DNA of 64,000 nt from Fibrobacter sp. (GTDB taxonomy: Bacteria > Fibrobacterota > Fibrobacteria > Fibrobacterales > Fibrobacteraceae). A program made the position numbers and the translations under genes. The stretch covers positions 1 to 64,000 of the forward strand of contig JAKSIL010000007.1 of assembly GCA_024398815.1 (NCBI GenBank), in the 5' to 3' direction. Shown here one piece after another: positions 17,791-27,156 of the stretch (its first letter is position 1; each line of letters starts with the position of its first letter). The notes beneath the pieces were generated by a model. It was not told the DNA's origin, ran no database searches, and was given only the letters and a program-made list of their open reading frames with translations.

Positions 17791-18786
17791 TTAGGTTTCA
17801 GTTGTCAGGGGGCTGTTAAAAAAATTGTTCAGTTTTTTGGGGTTCGTCGTTTGTGTCAGGGCGAGTCGTAACAGCACGGCGGCTTTCGCTGGCGGAATGT
17901 CACCAGCGCTCACACGGGCAACTCCATCAGGCCCACGCGCAAGCGACGTGTCGAGAGCTACGCTGCCATGGTTGATGCGCGTCGCGACCACAACGGGAAT
18001 GTCTATTCGTTCAAGGGTTTTCGCCCACTCCAAGCTGAATTCGCCAGCTCCCGCCCCCGCAATTACAAGTCCTTCGGAAACGCTTGCCGCAAATTCAAGA
18101 ATTCTCGGATTCGCATCCACCGCAAAATAGACCACGTTCACACGCGGCAATTCTTCCATGTTTGAAACATCGAAAAAGTTCTTTTCGCGAGGAGCATTCC
18201 AGTTAGAGCCTTCGCCAGGACCGTCGACGCCCATGGAGTTCAAGGCGCAGGCACTGCATTTTTGCACATGGCGGGCATCGAAAAGCTCTCCGGCAAAGTA
18301 CACCCAGACAAAATTTTCGGGAGCATCGTCATCTACGGCAAAACCAACTGCGGCACGGACGGCACCCAGCAAATTCCCGGGGCCATCGGGTTCCGCAGCC
18401 GTCGCCGGCCGCATGGAACCGGTCAAAACCACAGGTTTTGCCCCCCGCCGCGAACTGCTCTTCGAACCGTCTATGGTGAGGCTCAAGAAATAGGCGGTTT
18501 CTTCCATGGTATCGGTCCCGTGCATCACCACGATTCCATCGACGTTCGAATCCTGTTCCAGTTCGTTTATGCGCCTTGACAGCTGGAGCCATATTTTATC
18601 TGTAATGTCGTCGGAATTTACGTTGCAGACTTGCTCAACGCTCACATTTGCGACATTTTCAAGTTCCGGAACAGCAGCCACCAGTTCGGCGGCGGCGATG
18701 GCCCCGGACTTGTAGCCCAGATTTTGCCCAGGTTCACCAGCACCGGCAATCGTTCCGCCCGTCGCTAGAATCGTTATATTTTTCAT
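17791..18786 (-). CDS. L-asparaginase
   Basis: A 331-residue enzyme from ATG 18786, preceded by GAGGTG. This start is preferred over an upstream in-frame start at 18834 because it gives the family N-terminus [10 protein letters not shown] (catalytic Thr). The second block HGTDTMEET carries the other Thr/Asp. There is no signal peptide, so the enzyme is probably cytosolic, converting Asn to Asp plus ammonia. The last eight or so residues (SPLTTET) look like a non-conserved tail. It forms an operon with dtd. Confidence 0.93.
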   Translation of the reverse strand: MKNITILATGGTIAGAGEPGQNLGYKSGAIAAAELVAAVPELENVANVSVEQVCNVNSDDITDKIWLQLSRRINELEQDSNVDGIVVMHGTDTMEETAYFLSLTIDGSKSSSRRGAKPVVLTGSMRPATAAEPDGPGNLLGAVRAAVGFAVDDDAPENFVWVYFAGELFDARHVQKCSACALNSMGVDGPGEGSNWNAPREKNFFDVSNMEELPRVNVVYFAVDANPRILEFAASVSEGLVIAGAGAGEFSLEWAKTLERIDIPVVVATRINHGSVALDTSLARGPDGVARVSAGDIPPAKAAVLLRLALTQTTNPKKLNNFFNSPLTTET

Positions 18787-18837
18787 TCCATCACCTCGGA
18801 CTTTTTCCGTATAAATTTCATAGTTTACTTGCAATCA

Positions 18838-19845
18838 TCAATTTTTCTCAGTCACTTTCAAAAGCAACTGTTTAGCATCTGTTTCATAATGCTTTTTCAA
18901 AGCCTCGTCAACATCCAGCGTACGCAAGTCCTGCAAACAGGCGCGGAATTTCGGGAAGGCAGCCGTTCCGCCGCCATCCATGCGCAGAAGTTCCTCCACC
19001 ATTTTCTGCGAATACCAGTAAAGCCTTTCTGCCATGGACCTGTCGGATTCATTCACAAAAGGTTCCGTCAAAGCAGAAATCGACGGAACCGCACCACTTG
19101 GCCTGGGTTCACTATTACGCGAAGCATCCACGACCTGCGCGATTCCCTCGTTCATCCACAACGGCACCTTCGAACGCGTCATAGAGCGAACGAATGCGTG
19201 AGTAAGTTCATGAAACAACACCGGGCGATACACTTCGCGATACTGCATCATATCCACGGGAACTCGCAACTTTCCGTCGAAAACGGCCCCAACCCAATCA
19301 GGACGCGGGCCAACGCCTTGATATTCCGCCGACTGGTAAAGCACCAAGGCCATCTTATTTTCAGGTCTAAAGTCAAACAGTCTGCAGAGGGAATCGTACG
19401 CCACTTCCAGCACGGACAGCGCCTCGATGACATCCTTCTTGGAAAGGTTTCCTTCGAACTCCACGCGGAAATGCATGGATTTTTCGATGCCGAGTTCAGC
19501 CATCTCGCGCAAAAGCAATCCGGACTTTTCATAAATCAAATTCAGGTCATCATTCTTACGAGACAGCCCCTCGATGAATTTTCGGGACTCTTCGTACCGT
19601 TCCTGTTCAAACAGAACCCCCGCCAAATGGGTCTGCAAATTCCCGTCGTCCGGAGTCTCAGCAAGCAAAGCCCTTACGCATTTTTCGGCGCAAGACCAAT
19701 CGCCGGCCTCAAAACATTCGTTAAATTCCAAAACAACGGCATTTCGCTTGGAAACAGCCTCATTCCTGCGATTTTCAGCCACCGTAGATTTGATGAAAAT
19801 CACAATTACAACTATTGACAAAAAGGCAACGATTAAATTCTTCAT
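18838..19845 (-). CDS. Membrane-anchored peptidase MA-like (HELTH) metalloprotease
   Basis: A 335-residue protein. Residues 5-21 are an N-terminal signal-anchor. Residues about 38-115 look like TPR-type helices. The catalytic part has HELTH at 212-216 and a downstream Glu in WMNEGIA (E233), the gluzincin zinc-ligand arrangement of peptidase MA. The domain faces the periplasm and is predicted to be an active zinc protease; the substrate is unknown. It lies 51 nt upstream of ansA on the same strand. Confidence 0.82.
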   Translation of the reverse strand: MKNLIVAFLSIVVIVIFIKSTVAENRRNEAVSKRNAVVLEFNECFEAGDWSCAEKCVRALLAETPDDGNLQTHLAGVLFEQERYEESRKFIEGLSRKNDDLNLIYEKSGLLLREMAELGIEKSMHFRVEFEGNLSKKDVIEALSVLEVAYDSLCRLFDFRPENKMALVLYQSAEYQGVGPRPDWVGAVFDGKLRVPVDMMQYREVYRPVLFHELTHAFVRSMTRSKVPLWMNEGIAQVVDASRNSEPRPSGAVPSISALTEPFVNESDRSMAERLYWYSQKMVEELLRMDGGGTAAFPKFRACLQDLRTLDVDEALKKHYETDAKQLLLKVTEKN

Positions 19846-19904
19846 ACATAAAAACCGCTAAAACCAAAATTATATATTTTTTTACAAAGAGCAGGTTTGG
19901 CATT

Positions 19905-20732
19905 ATGGCATCAATATACGATTATACTGACTACCGCGACATCATTCGAGATTTTTATCTCGAAAAGAAGCAGAACAACTGCAAGTACTCGTACAGTGTA
20001 CTTGGCATGGCTATCGGCCTAGACGCGAGCCATGTGTTTTGCATTGTCGAGAAAAAGCGCAACCTGCCGGTCCGCTGCGTTCCTGCCGTGAAGAAGGTCC
20101 TAGGGCTCACGGGCAGAGCGTCGCAGTATTTCGACTTGCTGCTCGCAGCCTCGCGCACCAAGTCCGAAAAGACAAGAACGGAAATTCTCGAAAAAGCAAT
20201 TTTACTCAGGGACATCAAAAGACATTATCTTGAAGCCAAGGAACAAAAATACCTTAGCGATTGGTGGACCCCCGTCATTCGTGCCCTGATCGAAGTAAAC
20301 CAGGGCCGAGTGAACGCCAAAGAAATCGCAGACACCCTCGAACCGCCCATCGGCGAAGACAAAGTCCAGGAAAGTATCGACCTTTTGAAGGATTTAGGGT
20401 TCATCCAGCCCCTCGGAAACGACCGAGTCAGGCTTTCGGACGCCCATATTACCATTACCGGCGAAGAAAGGGCTCAGGCCATAAGGCAATTCCAGGCAAA
20501 TGTCATGCAAATTGGCGCCCGTTCCTTGAACACCATTGACCCAGCCGACCGAGATATTTCTACACTTACTATGGCTGTAGACCAAAAAGGTTTTGAGGAT
20601 ATCAAGAGCATGATCCAGGAGTTTCGAAAAGAAGTCCAAATCCGCGCGGACAAGTGTGGCAAGCCCACACGTGTTCTGCAGATGAATCTTGCGCTTTTCC
20701 CGGTCGCCATCAACAAAAAGAGAGCGAAGTAG
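19905..20732 (+). CDS. TIGR02147/DUF4423-type regulator
   Basis: A 275-residue protein. ATG 19905 is preferred over upstream in-frame starts because it gives the family N-terminus (MASIYDYTDYRDIIRDFY). The family is a paralogous group first defined in Fibrobacter succinogenes. The N-terminal part resembles a helix-turn-helix region (about residues 25-75). The C-terminal part contains a winged-helix-like segment ending in a long helix. There is no signal peptide. The stop is 2 nt from the next ATG, so it is tightly coupled to the lipoprotein gene. A regulatory role is inferred from family context. Confidence 0.85.
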   Translation: MASIYDYTDYRDIIRDFYLEKKQNNCKYSYSVLGMAIGLDASHVFCIVEKKRNLPVRCVPAVKKVLGLTGRASQYFDLLLAASRTKSEKTRTEILEKAILLRDIKRHYLEAKEQKYLSDWWTPVIRALIEVNQGRVNAKEIADTLEPPIGEDKVQESIDLLKDLGFIQPLGNDRVRLSDAHITITGEERAQAIRQFQANVMQIGARSLNTIDPADRDISTLTMAVDQKGFEDIKSMIQEFRKEVQIRADKCGKPTRVLQMNLALFPVAINKKRAK

Positions 20733-20734
20733 TA

Positions 20735-22303
20735 ATGAGTATTTCAAAAAAAATATTCTTGTACGCTCCTCTGGCATTAATTTGGGCGTGTGGCAATTCC
20801 ACTACGGAAGTTGCCGGTAGCACGACTGAAACCGAAAATGCCGCTCTCCAGGACGAAGGCGTCGTCACCATCAAGGTTTTCGATGGCAAGAAGCCCGCAG
20901 CAAATGTCAGCTACAGGGTCCTTCCCTCGTGGTATGTCACCGACACGACTGGCGTCATCGACGAAAACGACTATTCCTATACCGGCACGACGGACAGTAC
21001 CGGTTTGGCCCTTATCGAAAACCACAAGGACGGCTCGTACACCATCCAGTTCGAAAAGGGCGAATCCTCAATTTCGTACCAGTACACTTTGAACAAGCTG
21101 AGCCAGGAATTCTCCGTAGACAAGGCCACCCTCCAGAAAAAGGGTTCCGTCAAAGGCTGGCTCTCGCTTCCTGAAAAAGCTAAGCACGCCTGGGTCCACG
21201 TCCCTGGGCTTGGCCGCGTGCAAAAGACCGACTCCCTGGGCCAGTTCGTCATCGAGGATCTGCCCGTAGGCGACGTTTCAATCAAATCGTGGAACGAAAG
21301 CACCCAGGAATGCATCGCCCAGACCGAAGTCTCCGTCGTTTCTGGCGAAACTACGGATATCGGGCATGTTGAAGCGCCCGACGAAGTCATTACGAAAAAG
21401 TCCATGCGCATCAATCCGCGGAACCTGGTATCAAGCTGGATGAAGCCCAAGAGCGCTCCTTACGTGGTCGTTCTCCGTCTGGACTCCACCAACTTCAACT
21501 TTGACGAAGCCGCCGAAGACGGCAGCGACATCCATCTGCTTTCCAGCGACGGCGAGGAACTCCCCATCGAAATCGATAGCTGGGACGCGTCCATCCACAG
21601 TGCCGCCATCAACATCCGTTTGAACGACCTTAAGGACACCTCCGACATCTGGACCTTGGAATGGGGCGACATCTATGCAGAGCCCCAGAAGCAGTCCAAT
21701 GTGTGGAAAGGCCTCAGCGACTCGCTGCTGTACGAACTCAACTCCGTCGAAATCTTCAACTTTGACAGCGGATCCGTGAACAACGACCTTCCGTCGCCGC
21801 TAAAGCGCGAAGCCGTCTACATTCAAATCCACGAAGTCGTAGATTCGACAAAGGACTCCATCAACACGCAAACGCTCTCTACGTCCAACGCCTTGCAAAA
21901 AGATACCGAAGGGCGCAGCGGCACAGTACTGCACGTGGAATACACGGCAAACCACCCCGACTTGATGCTCATCGGCACGCACCTTTCCTCAATCCCGTGC
22001 AACTTCAGCCGCATGGATTCCCTAGTCGTATGGATTCGTAGCGACGGCGACTACGAAATCATCCTGGAAGCCCTCAAGACCGACAAGAACTACAAGGCCT
22101 CGTACAAAGGCAAAGGCAAATCCTCTTGGGAACGCCTTTCGCTCAAGCCCGAAGATTTCGACTACACCATCAAGGAATACCACGGCTGGGAAATCACCCG
22201 GAACAAGATTACAAACTTCACGATATTCGGCTACAACGGTTCGGAACTCTGGCTTGACAACGTAAGAATCTACGGCATCAACCGCGACGACATCAAGCAA
22301 TAA
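20735..22303 (+). CDS. Large lipoprotein coupled to the TIGR02147 regulator
   Basis: A 522-residue protein starting at ATG 20735, 2 nt after the regulator stop. The lipobox is LIWA-C near residue 19. After a short linker there are two carboxypeptidase-regulatory-like (beta-sandwich) segments (about 40-125 and 130-200, the latter with VHVPGLGRVQKTDSLGQF). The C-terminal third (about 390-522) looks like a jelly-roll ending in ELWLDNVRIYG, a pattern common in carbohydrate-binding modules. It is probably surface-exposed and may bind polysaccharide; that is inference. Confidence 0.8.
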   Translation: MSISKKIFLYAPLALIWACGNSTTEVAGSTTETENAALQDEGVVTIKVFDGKKPAANVSYRVLPSWYVTDTTGVIDENDYSYTGTTDSTGLALIENHKDGSYTIQFEKGESSISYQYTLNKLSQEFSVDKATLQKKGSVKGWLSLPEKAKHAWVHVPGLGRVQKTDSLGQFVIEDLPVGDVSIKSWNESTQECIAQTEVSVVSGETTDIGHVEAPDEVITKKSMRINPRNLVSSWMKPKSAPYVVVLRLDSTNFNFDEAAEDGSDIHLLSSDGEELPIEIDSWDASIHSAAINIRLNDLKDTSDIWTLEWGDIYAEPQKQSNVWKGLSDSLLYELNSVEIFNFDSGSVNNDLPSPLKREAVYIQIHEVVDSTKDSINTQTLSTSNALQKDTEGRSGTVLHVEYTANHPDLMLIGTHLSSIPCNFSRMDSLVVWIRSDGDYEIILEALKTDKNYKASYKGKGKSSWERLSLKPEDFDYTIKEYHGWEITRNKITNFTIFGYNGSELWLDNVRIYGINRDDIKQ

Positions 22304-22356
22304 TTAAATTCATCCGTATTTCGGACAACCCTTCAAACAAAACATTTTGCAATACA

Positions 22357-22387
22357 GAATGGCCTGCCCCTTTCGAGGCAGGCCATA
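22357..22387. terminator. Hairpin between convergent genes
   Basis: TGGCCTGCC and GGCAGGCCA form a 9-bp stem around a short loop in the spacer between the convergent lipoprotein and CE6 genes. The T tracts on either side are weak. It is a probable bidirectional terminator. Confidence 0.65.
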
Positions 22388-22415
22388 TTTGATTTAACAC
22401 AACAATAATTTTAAA

Positions 22416-23561
22416 CTATCGCTTTCCGGTCACCTCGTACTGCTTCACGACACCGTTCTTTTGAACGCGGATAAGCAGTTTCTGATTCTTGCGGTCGAAC
22501 ACAAGGCGCGGAGTCTCGTTCAACGAATTGAGCGATTTGCGACCTTGCGGAATCGCCAAGGAAGTATCAGCAGCGGGATCGACAGAAGCCAGGGAATCAG
22601 GATGCGTCGCATTCGTATCAAGAGCGACGTCGGTGCCCTTGGAAGCGGAATCCGCAGGCTGTACGGCGGGATTCGTCTTTGTAGAATCTTCGACAATCTT
22701 CGATGCGGCCTCGGCTTCCTGTTCCTTCTTCAGAATTTCGAGCATCTTTTCGGCGTAACGGGCACCGAACATATCGTAGCCCTCGCGCGTAAAGTGCAGC
22801 GTGTAGCTAGCCTCCTTGAGCGCCGGGCACCCCTCGGCAGAGATCAGGTGACCGTTTGGAATTAAATCCGCGGCTTCGGCGACGGCAGAATTACGCCAAC
22901 CCAGATCTCCACCTGCCGCCGTCGTCGCAAGCTCCCCGATAAGTATGGGAACCTTCGTCGGATCTAATTTCAATTCGGCAATAATATCATCGTAAACCTT
23001 TTTCACGCGCGAGGGCCAATCGTTCATTTGATAGTCCGCTTCGCCCTGGTGGAAAAGGAAACCCTTGATGACACCTTTCTTCTTGGCAATCTCACCCATT
23101 TCGATAATTCGTTTGTATACATCGCCGCCATATTCATTCAGATACTGAATCCACCAGGTATCGTTCTTGTTCTTGGCGTTCTGCACATACGCCGTATTGC
23201 GGTCCTTGTCGAACAAGTCGATACTTTGACCGCCAATGGCAATGTTTGCAACGGCGACGGTAATGCTGTCGGGCAGGTTCTTGACCATCGTGCGCCCGAA
23301 TACATCTACGATGCCCACCTTGGACTGGCTGTGCCCCATCGGAGGCGCCGCCGGATAGAATTCGCCTACCGTCTGGTTGGAGTGATTCGCAGCGCGTAAA
23401 ACAAGAAAACGCTGGTCGGCGACCTTGTCGGCCGCAGAGACTTCACCTTGGCCCGACATATTTGACTGACCATAGGCAATATAGATGTGCAGGTTCGGGT
23501 CCGGCTCCTGCGCATACGCAATCGATAAAGCCAAAGCGACCAACGGAATTATTTTTCGCAT
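22416..23561 (-). CDS. Secreted SASA-domain carbohydrate esterase (CE6-like acetylxylan esterase)
   Basis: A 381-residue protein from ATG 23561, preceded by AGGAAAGG. Signal peptide 1-17 (ending AYA). The SGNH-type catalytic Ser is S33 in YGQSNMSG. HQGEAD at about 172 and a C-terminal DxxH-like LHF (about 255) complete the expected site. After about residue 285 comes a Ser/Thr/Asp/Pro linker, then a short tail. Predicted to remove acetyl groups from xylan outside the cell. It follows the CE15 gene by 12 nt, so the two form a hemicellulose side-chain operon. Confidence 0.88.
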   Translation of the reverse strand: MRKIIPLVALALSIAYAQEPDPNLHIYIAYGQSNMSGQGEVSAADKVADQRFLVLRAANHSNQTVGEFYPAAPPMGHSQSKVGIVDVFGRTMVKNLPDSITVAVANIAIGGQSIDLFDKDRNTAYVQNAKNKNDTWWIQYLNEYGGDVYKRIIEMGEIAKKKGVIKGFLFHQGEADYQMNDWPSRVKKVYDDIIAELKLDPTKVPILIGELATTAAGGDLGWRNSAVAEAADLIPNGHLISAEGCPALKEASYTLHFTREGYDMFGARYAEKMLEILKKEQEAEAASKIVEDSTKTNPAVQPADSASKGTDVALDTNATHPDSLASVDPAADTSLAIPQGRKSLNSLNETPRLVFDRKNQKLLIRVQKNGVVKQYEVTGKR

Positions 23562-23573
23562 ACCCAACCTTTC

Positions 23574-25166
23574 CTATTTTTGCGTGTATTTAAAGAATTC
23601 CTTTTTCAGAAGCAATCCGTTCGAACTATAGACCGTCACGAAAAGCATACCTGCGCGGACACCCTGCAAAGAACCGCCGTTCTTGCCAAGCACGCCTAGC
23701 TGATGGCCCTTGACATCGTACAGTTTGACAACGGAACCCATCGGAGCGCCTTCGATTTCGAGCATTTGGCCCTTGATGCGCATGGAAAGCATCGGAGCAA
23801 CGCCATCAAAGGCCGCGCACTGGAGCGACGTATCCGTCTTGGCGGAATCGTTAGCCACGGGAACAACCGCAGTATCCTTTACAGCGGGGTCCTTCGCCGT
23901 AGTATCCTGACTCGGGCCCACAGGTTCCGAAACAGAAGCTTCATACTTGATGGTCGGAGTTTCCCAGTCAATCCAATCGCCGTAATTGTCTATCTGGAAG
24001 CCCTTGCCGTTAGAGGGCTTCACATGGATATCCGTGCTCACGTCCTTCCCGCGCATGAATTTGTCTACAAAGGCGGTCACGGAAGTATTCTGGTTCGAAG
24101 CCGCCTGGCAATGTTCATGATTGCCGGTAAAGTCAAAGCCTATGCGGTCTTCAATACCCATGGATTTCCAAACTTCGGTCGCGGCCATTACCGACTTGTA
24201 GCCGGATTCGTCGCCGAGCCATTCGTAACCGGGATTACCGAGAGCAAGAACCGCGCGAGGCGCAATCATGGCGATGAGTTCATGGTGGTCATGCGGCAGG
24301 CTATAAGGGTCCTGACGTTGCAGGCTCTGCATGAACCAGCTATAGTTGGTATTGTCGATTTTTTCGATGTTCGTGCCACGGGCAGCAAAATCGGCGGAAG
24401 TGCGCCAAGAGTTGATGCCGCCGCCACCGGATTCCTGGGCGATGGTAAGAGTCACGCGTTCGTCGAAGGCACCTGCGAAGAGGGCCATTTTTCCAGCGTA
24501 CGAGCAACCGGTAACAGCAATGCGACTCATGTCAAGATTGTACTGGTCGGCAATCTGGGCAAGACCATCAATCAGGCGGCTCACGCCCCACGACCATGCG
24601 GAATAGTCGCCATTCTGTTTTTTATCGCCATAGAACTTATAAAAACCAACATTTGTGTCCTTTTGACCGTTCATGGAATATTTTGCCACCTGGTCATGGC
24701 TGAACGGCACCTGCGCAAAGCCGCTAAAAAGCGAAGAAGAAAGGGAACCCGTACCACTATTCATGCCAATGATAATCGGGAAAGGTCCCGTGCCGCTCGG
24801 CATATTGAACTTGGAAGTAATCGTCGCCGTATTGCCACCTTCCTTCACGGTAACCGTGAGAGTCCCGCCTTCATATTTGGCGGTAACATCGGAAGGAATG
24901 GGCTTTTCACCAATTTCGTACTTTTCGATATCGGCCTTGATTTCGTTGCGGCGCTTGCTCCAGTCGTCGAACGTAGTCACCTTCGAACCGTCATGGAATT
25001 CAAAGGGATTGGGCAATTTTTTGTTGGTCTTGGTACTCCCCGCAGTAACGTTCAAATCGCTTCCACGATTTTCAACGTCGAAATTAAGGGGAATTTGCGC
25101 ACCGCAGAACACGGCGGAACACAGAAAAGATGCCACAACGGCAGTCTTCATATTGGTTTTAGTCAT
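23574..25166 (-). CDS. Secreted CE15-like 4-O-methyl-glucuronoyl methylesterase
   Basis: A 530-residue protein from ATG 25166 with AGGAG before it. The signal peptide ends FCGA. The alpha/beta-hydrolase core shows GCSYAGK (nucleophile Ser about residue 222) and GNHEHC (catalytic His about 350), the CE15 signatures. The enzyme cleaves the ester link between glucuronoxylan and lignin. Residues about 410-450 are a Thr/Asp/Pro/Val linker. The last 80 resemble a type IX secretion C-terminal domain (VVKLYDVKGHQL ... GMLFVTVYSSNG). It is the first gene of the pair with CE6. The 254-bp spacer to ychF is A/T rich; no specific site is claimed. Confidence 0.9.
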   Translation of the reverse strand: MTKTNMKTAVVASFLCSAVFCGAQIPLNFDVENRGSDLNVTAGSTKTNKKLPNPFEFHDGSKVTTFDDWSKRRNEIKADIEKYEIGEKPIPSDVTAKYEGGTLTVTVKEGGNTATITSKFNMPSGTGPFPIIIGMNSGTGSLSSSLFSGFAQVPFSHDQVAKYSMNGQKDTNVGFYKFYGDKKQNGDYSAWSWGVSRLIDGLAQIADQYNLDMSRIAVTGCSYAGKMALFAGAFDERVTLTIAQESGGGGINSWRTSADFAARGTNIEKIDNTNYSWFMQSLQRQDPYSLPHDHHELIAMIAPRAVLALGNPGYEWLGDESGYKSVMAATEVWKSMGIEDRIGFDFTGNHEHCQAASNQNTSVTAFVDKFMRGKDVSTDIHVKPSNGKGFQIDNYGDWIDWETPTIKYEASVSEPVGPSQDTTAKDPAVKDTAVVPVANDSAKTDTSLQCAAFDGVAPMLSMRIKGQMLEIEGAPMGSVVKLYDVKGHQLGVLGKNGGSLQGVRAGMLFVTVYSSNGLLLKKEFFKYTQK

Positions 25167-25420
25167 TTTGTACTCCTATGTTAACCAAACCCTTCGCAAC
25201 CCATACCCAAAAAAGTTGCACGAATACATCGGCGTACCAAGGTAAAAATATCTCCACAAACCATATATATGTCGGGAGGGCAAAAATAGACCTTTGACAA
25301 AATGTCAAAAAAAGTGGATATGGTCAAAAAAAACGTGCAAGACACCAAATAATTAGCTAACTTTACGCAGAAACAACGAAAAAGCGCCTTTTTGCGCTGT
25401 ACAATCAATCGGAGATTACC

Positions 25421-26518
25421 ATGGGATTCAAATGCGGCATCGTAGGCCTCCCCAACGTAGGCAAAAGCACCATTTTTAACGCAATCACGAACGCCGGAGC
25501 AGAATCCGCAAACTATCCTTTCTGCACCATCGACCCGAACGTCGGCATGGTGAGCGTTCCGGACTCCCGCCTCGACGAACTCGTCAAGGTTTACAACCCC
25601 AAGTCCATCGTCCCCGCCGTCACTGAATTCGTCGACATCGCAGGGCTAGTCAAAGGCGCAAGCAAGGGCGAAGGCCTCGGGAACCAGTTCCTCACCCACA
25701 TCCGCGAATGCGAAGCCATCATGGAAGTCGTGCGTTGCTTCGACGATGAAAACATCATCCATGTGAACGGTTCCGTCGACCCCATCCGCGACGTCGAAGT
25801 CATCGAAACCGAACTCATCCTGAAAGATTTGGACACCGTCGAAAAGCGCCTTGCCACCGAAACCAAGGCAGCCCGCACCGGTAATGCCGAAGCGAAAGCC
25901 CGCCTCGCCGCCTGCGAACTCCTGAAAAAGACCATGGAAGAAGGCCACGCCGCCCGTACCGTAATGCACGAAAGCGAAGAAATGGAAGGCATCATCAAGG
26001 ACCTCGGACTCCTTACCGCAAAGCCGCTTTTCTACTGCGCAAACGTCAAGGAAGACGACATCCTCACCGGTAACGCCTACGTGGACCAGCTGAAGGAATA
26101 CGCAAGCAAGAACGGGCACGCCGTCATCGTCATCAGCGGAAAAATCGAAGAAGAACTCTCCGCCATGGAACCCGCCGACAAGGCAGAATTCCTCAATGAA
26201 CTCGGAATGAAAGAATCCGGCCTCGACTCCGTCGTACGCAAAGGCTACGAAATCCTCGGACTACGCACATTCTTCACCGCTGGCGAAAAAGAATGCCGCG
26301 CCTGGACATTCCACGCAGGCTTCAAGGCCCCGCAATGCGCAGGCGTCATCCACACCGACTTCGAACGCGGCTTCATCCGCGCAGAGACGCTCTCCTTCGA
26401 AGACTTCATGAAGCACGGCAGTTGGAACGCCGCCAAGGAAGCCGGCCTTGTGCGCACCGAAGGCAAGGAATACGTTGTACAGGATGGCGACATCATGTAC
26501 TACTTGTTCAATGTGTAG
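25421..26518 (+). CDS. ychF: Ribosome-binding ATPase YchF
   Basis: A 365-residue Obg-family P-loop protein. GLPNVGKST (Walker A) is at residues 8-16 and DIAGLVKGASKGEGLGN (switch/G3) at about 67. The NVKEDD segment replaces the NKxD specificity motif, as expected for an ATP-preferring YchF. A coiled-coil insert (about 125-175) and a C-terminal TGS domain ending VQDGDIMYYLFNV are present. The ATG follows GGAGATTACC. Role: ribosome and stress-linked regulation in the cytosol. The heptad element and a terminator follow immediately. Confidence 0.97.
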   Translation: MGFKCGIVGLPNVGKSTIFNAITNAGAESANYPFCTIDPNVGMVSVPDSRLDELVKVYNPKSIVPAVTEFVDIAGLVKGASKGEGLGNQFLTHIRECEAIMEVVRCFDDENIIHVNGSVDPIRDVEVIETELILKDLDTVEKRLATETKAARTGNAEAKARLAACELLKKTMEEGHAARTVMHESEEMEGIIKDLGLLTAKPLFYCANVKEDDILTGNAYVDQLKEYASKNGHAVIVISGKIEEELSAMEPADKAEFLNELGMKESGLDSVVRKGYEILGLRTFFTAGEKECRAWTFHAGFKAPQCAGVIHTDFERGFIRAETLSFEDFMKHGSWNAAKEAGLVRTEGKEYVVQDGDIMYYLFNV

Positions 26519-26553
26519 TCAGGTTTCAGGCTTCAGAATTCAGGCCTCAAGGG
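26519..26553. repeat. Five-unit period-7 intergenic repeat
   Basis: The stretch divides without gaps into TCAGGTT, TCAGGCT, TCAGAAT, TCAGGCC, TCAAGGG. It starts at the base after the ychF stop codon. Confidence 0.55.
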
Positions 26554-26586
26554 ACGGCAGCCAATGCGCCGTCCTATTTTTTATTC
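26550..26586 (+). terminator. Terminator after ychF
   Basis: GGGACGGC pairs with GCCGTCC across a short loop and is followed by TATTTTTTATT. It overlaps the end of the minus-strand gene at 26574. Confidence 0.7.
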
Positions 26587-27152
26587 TTCTTTTTACGCTC
26601 TTTCATTTCTGCGACGATGGGGCGTACAATCACTGCCAAGTTCATCGCCGTACCTATAAGAATAAGCGCACTCGCGCAGTAAATGCCCTGCGCCGGGTTT
26701 ACAGTCAATAATTTCATGCCAATGGCTTCGCACATCGCCACGACCTGCGACAACAGAGCCCACAGCGAAACCATCGAAAGGAGTCCAACCGACAATGAAC
26801 CGAGCGTCGCCCAGAACCCAAACGGAGCAAGCCAGGCAAACATGGCGGCAAGCACAAGCGCACCGGCAATTCCATACAAATGATGCACCGGCTGGACTTG
26901 AGGAAATTCCGGCATGACCGCCTTGAATTTTTCCAAAGCCGCAGGATTTCCGTCTTCCATCTTTTTCAAATAACTTAACGCAGGCTCCTTGAGACTTTCT
27001 TCCAGATTCAAACCGCTAGCGACTTCGTAAAAAGAGGGCTCAGCAATCACGTCGTCGGCACACGAAACATTAAACAGCGGAAGCAAAAGTCCAAGCAGCG
27101 CAAGCAGATAAGGGGCTGCCACCAGCCTCTGAAAAAATTTGAAAGATTTCAC
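26574..27152 (-). CDS. Small multi-spanning membrane protein, GTG start
   Basis: A 192-residue protein. The GTG at 27152 is 4 nt after the stop of the upstream gene and is preceded by AAGGAA. Starts further upstream would lie inside that gene and encode a non-membrane extension. About five hydrophobic helices: one near residues 9-26, then four from about 88 to 180. A soluble loop of about 60 residues separates the first from the rest. The C-terminus is Lys-rich. No family was recognised. It is probably cotranscribed with the SUMF1-domain gene. Confidence 0.72.
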   Translation of the reverse strand: MKSFKFFQRLVAAPYLLALLGLLLPLFNVSCADDVIAEPSFYEVASGLNLEESLKEPALSYLKKMEDGNPAALEKFKAVMPEFPQVQPVHHLYGIAGALVLAAMFAWLAPFGFWATLGSLSVGLLSMVSLWALLSQVVAMCEAIGMKLLTVNPAQGIYCASALILIGTAMNLAVIVRPIVAEMKERKKKNKK

Positions 27153-27156
27153 AGGA

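Noticed and set aside
17792-17815. Short heptad-like tract at the ansA/dtd junction
   Set aside because: Only three loose units inside the ansA coding end; not enough to separate from chance.
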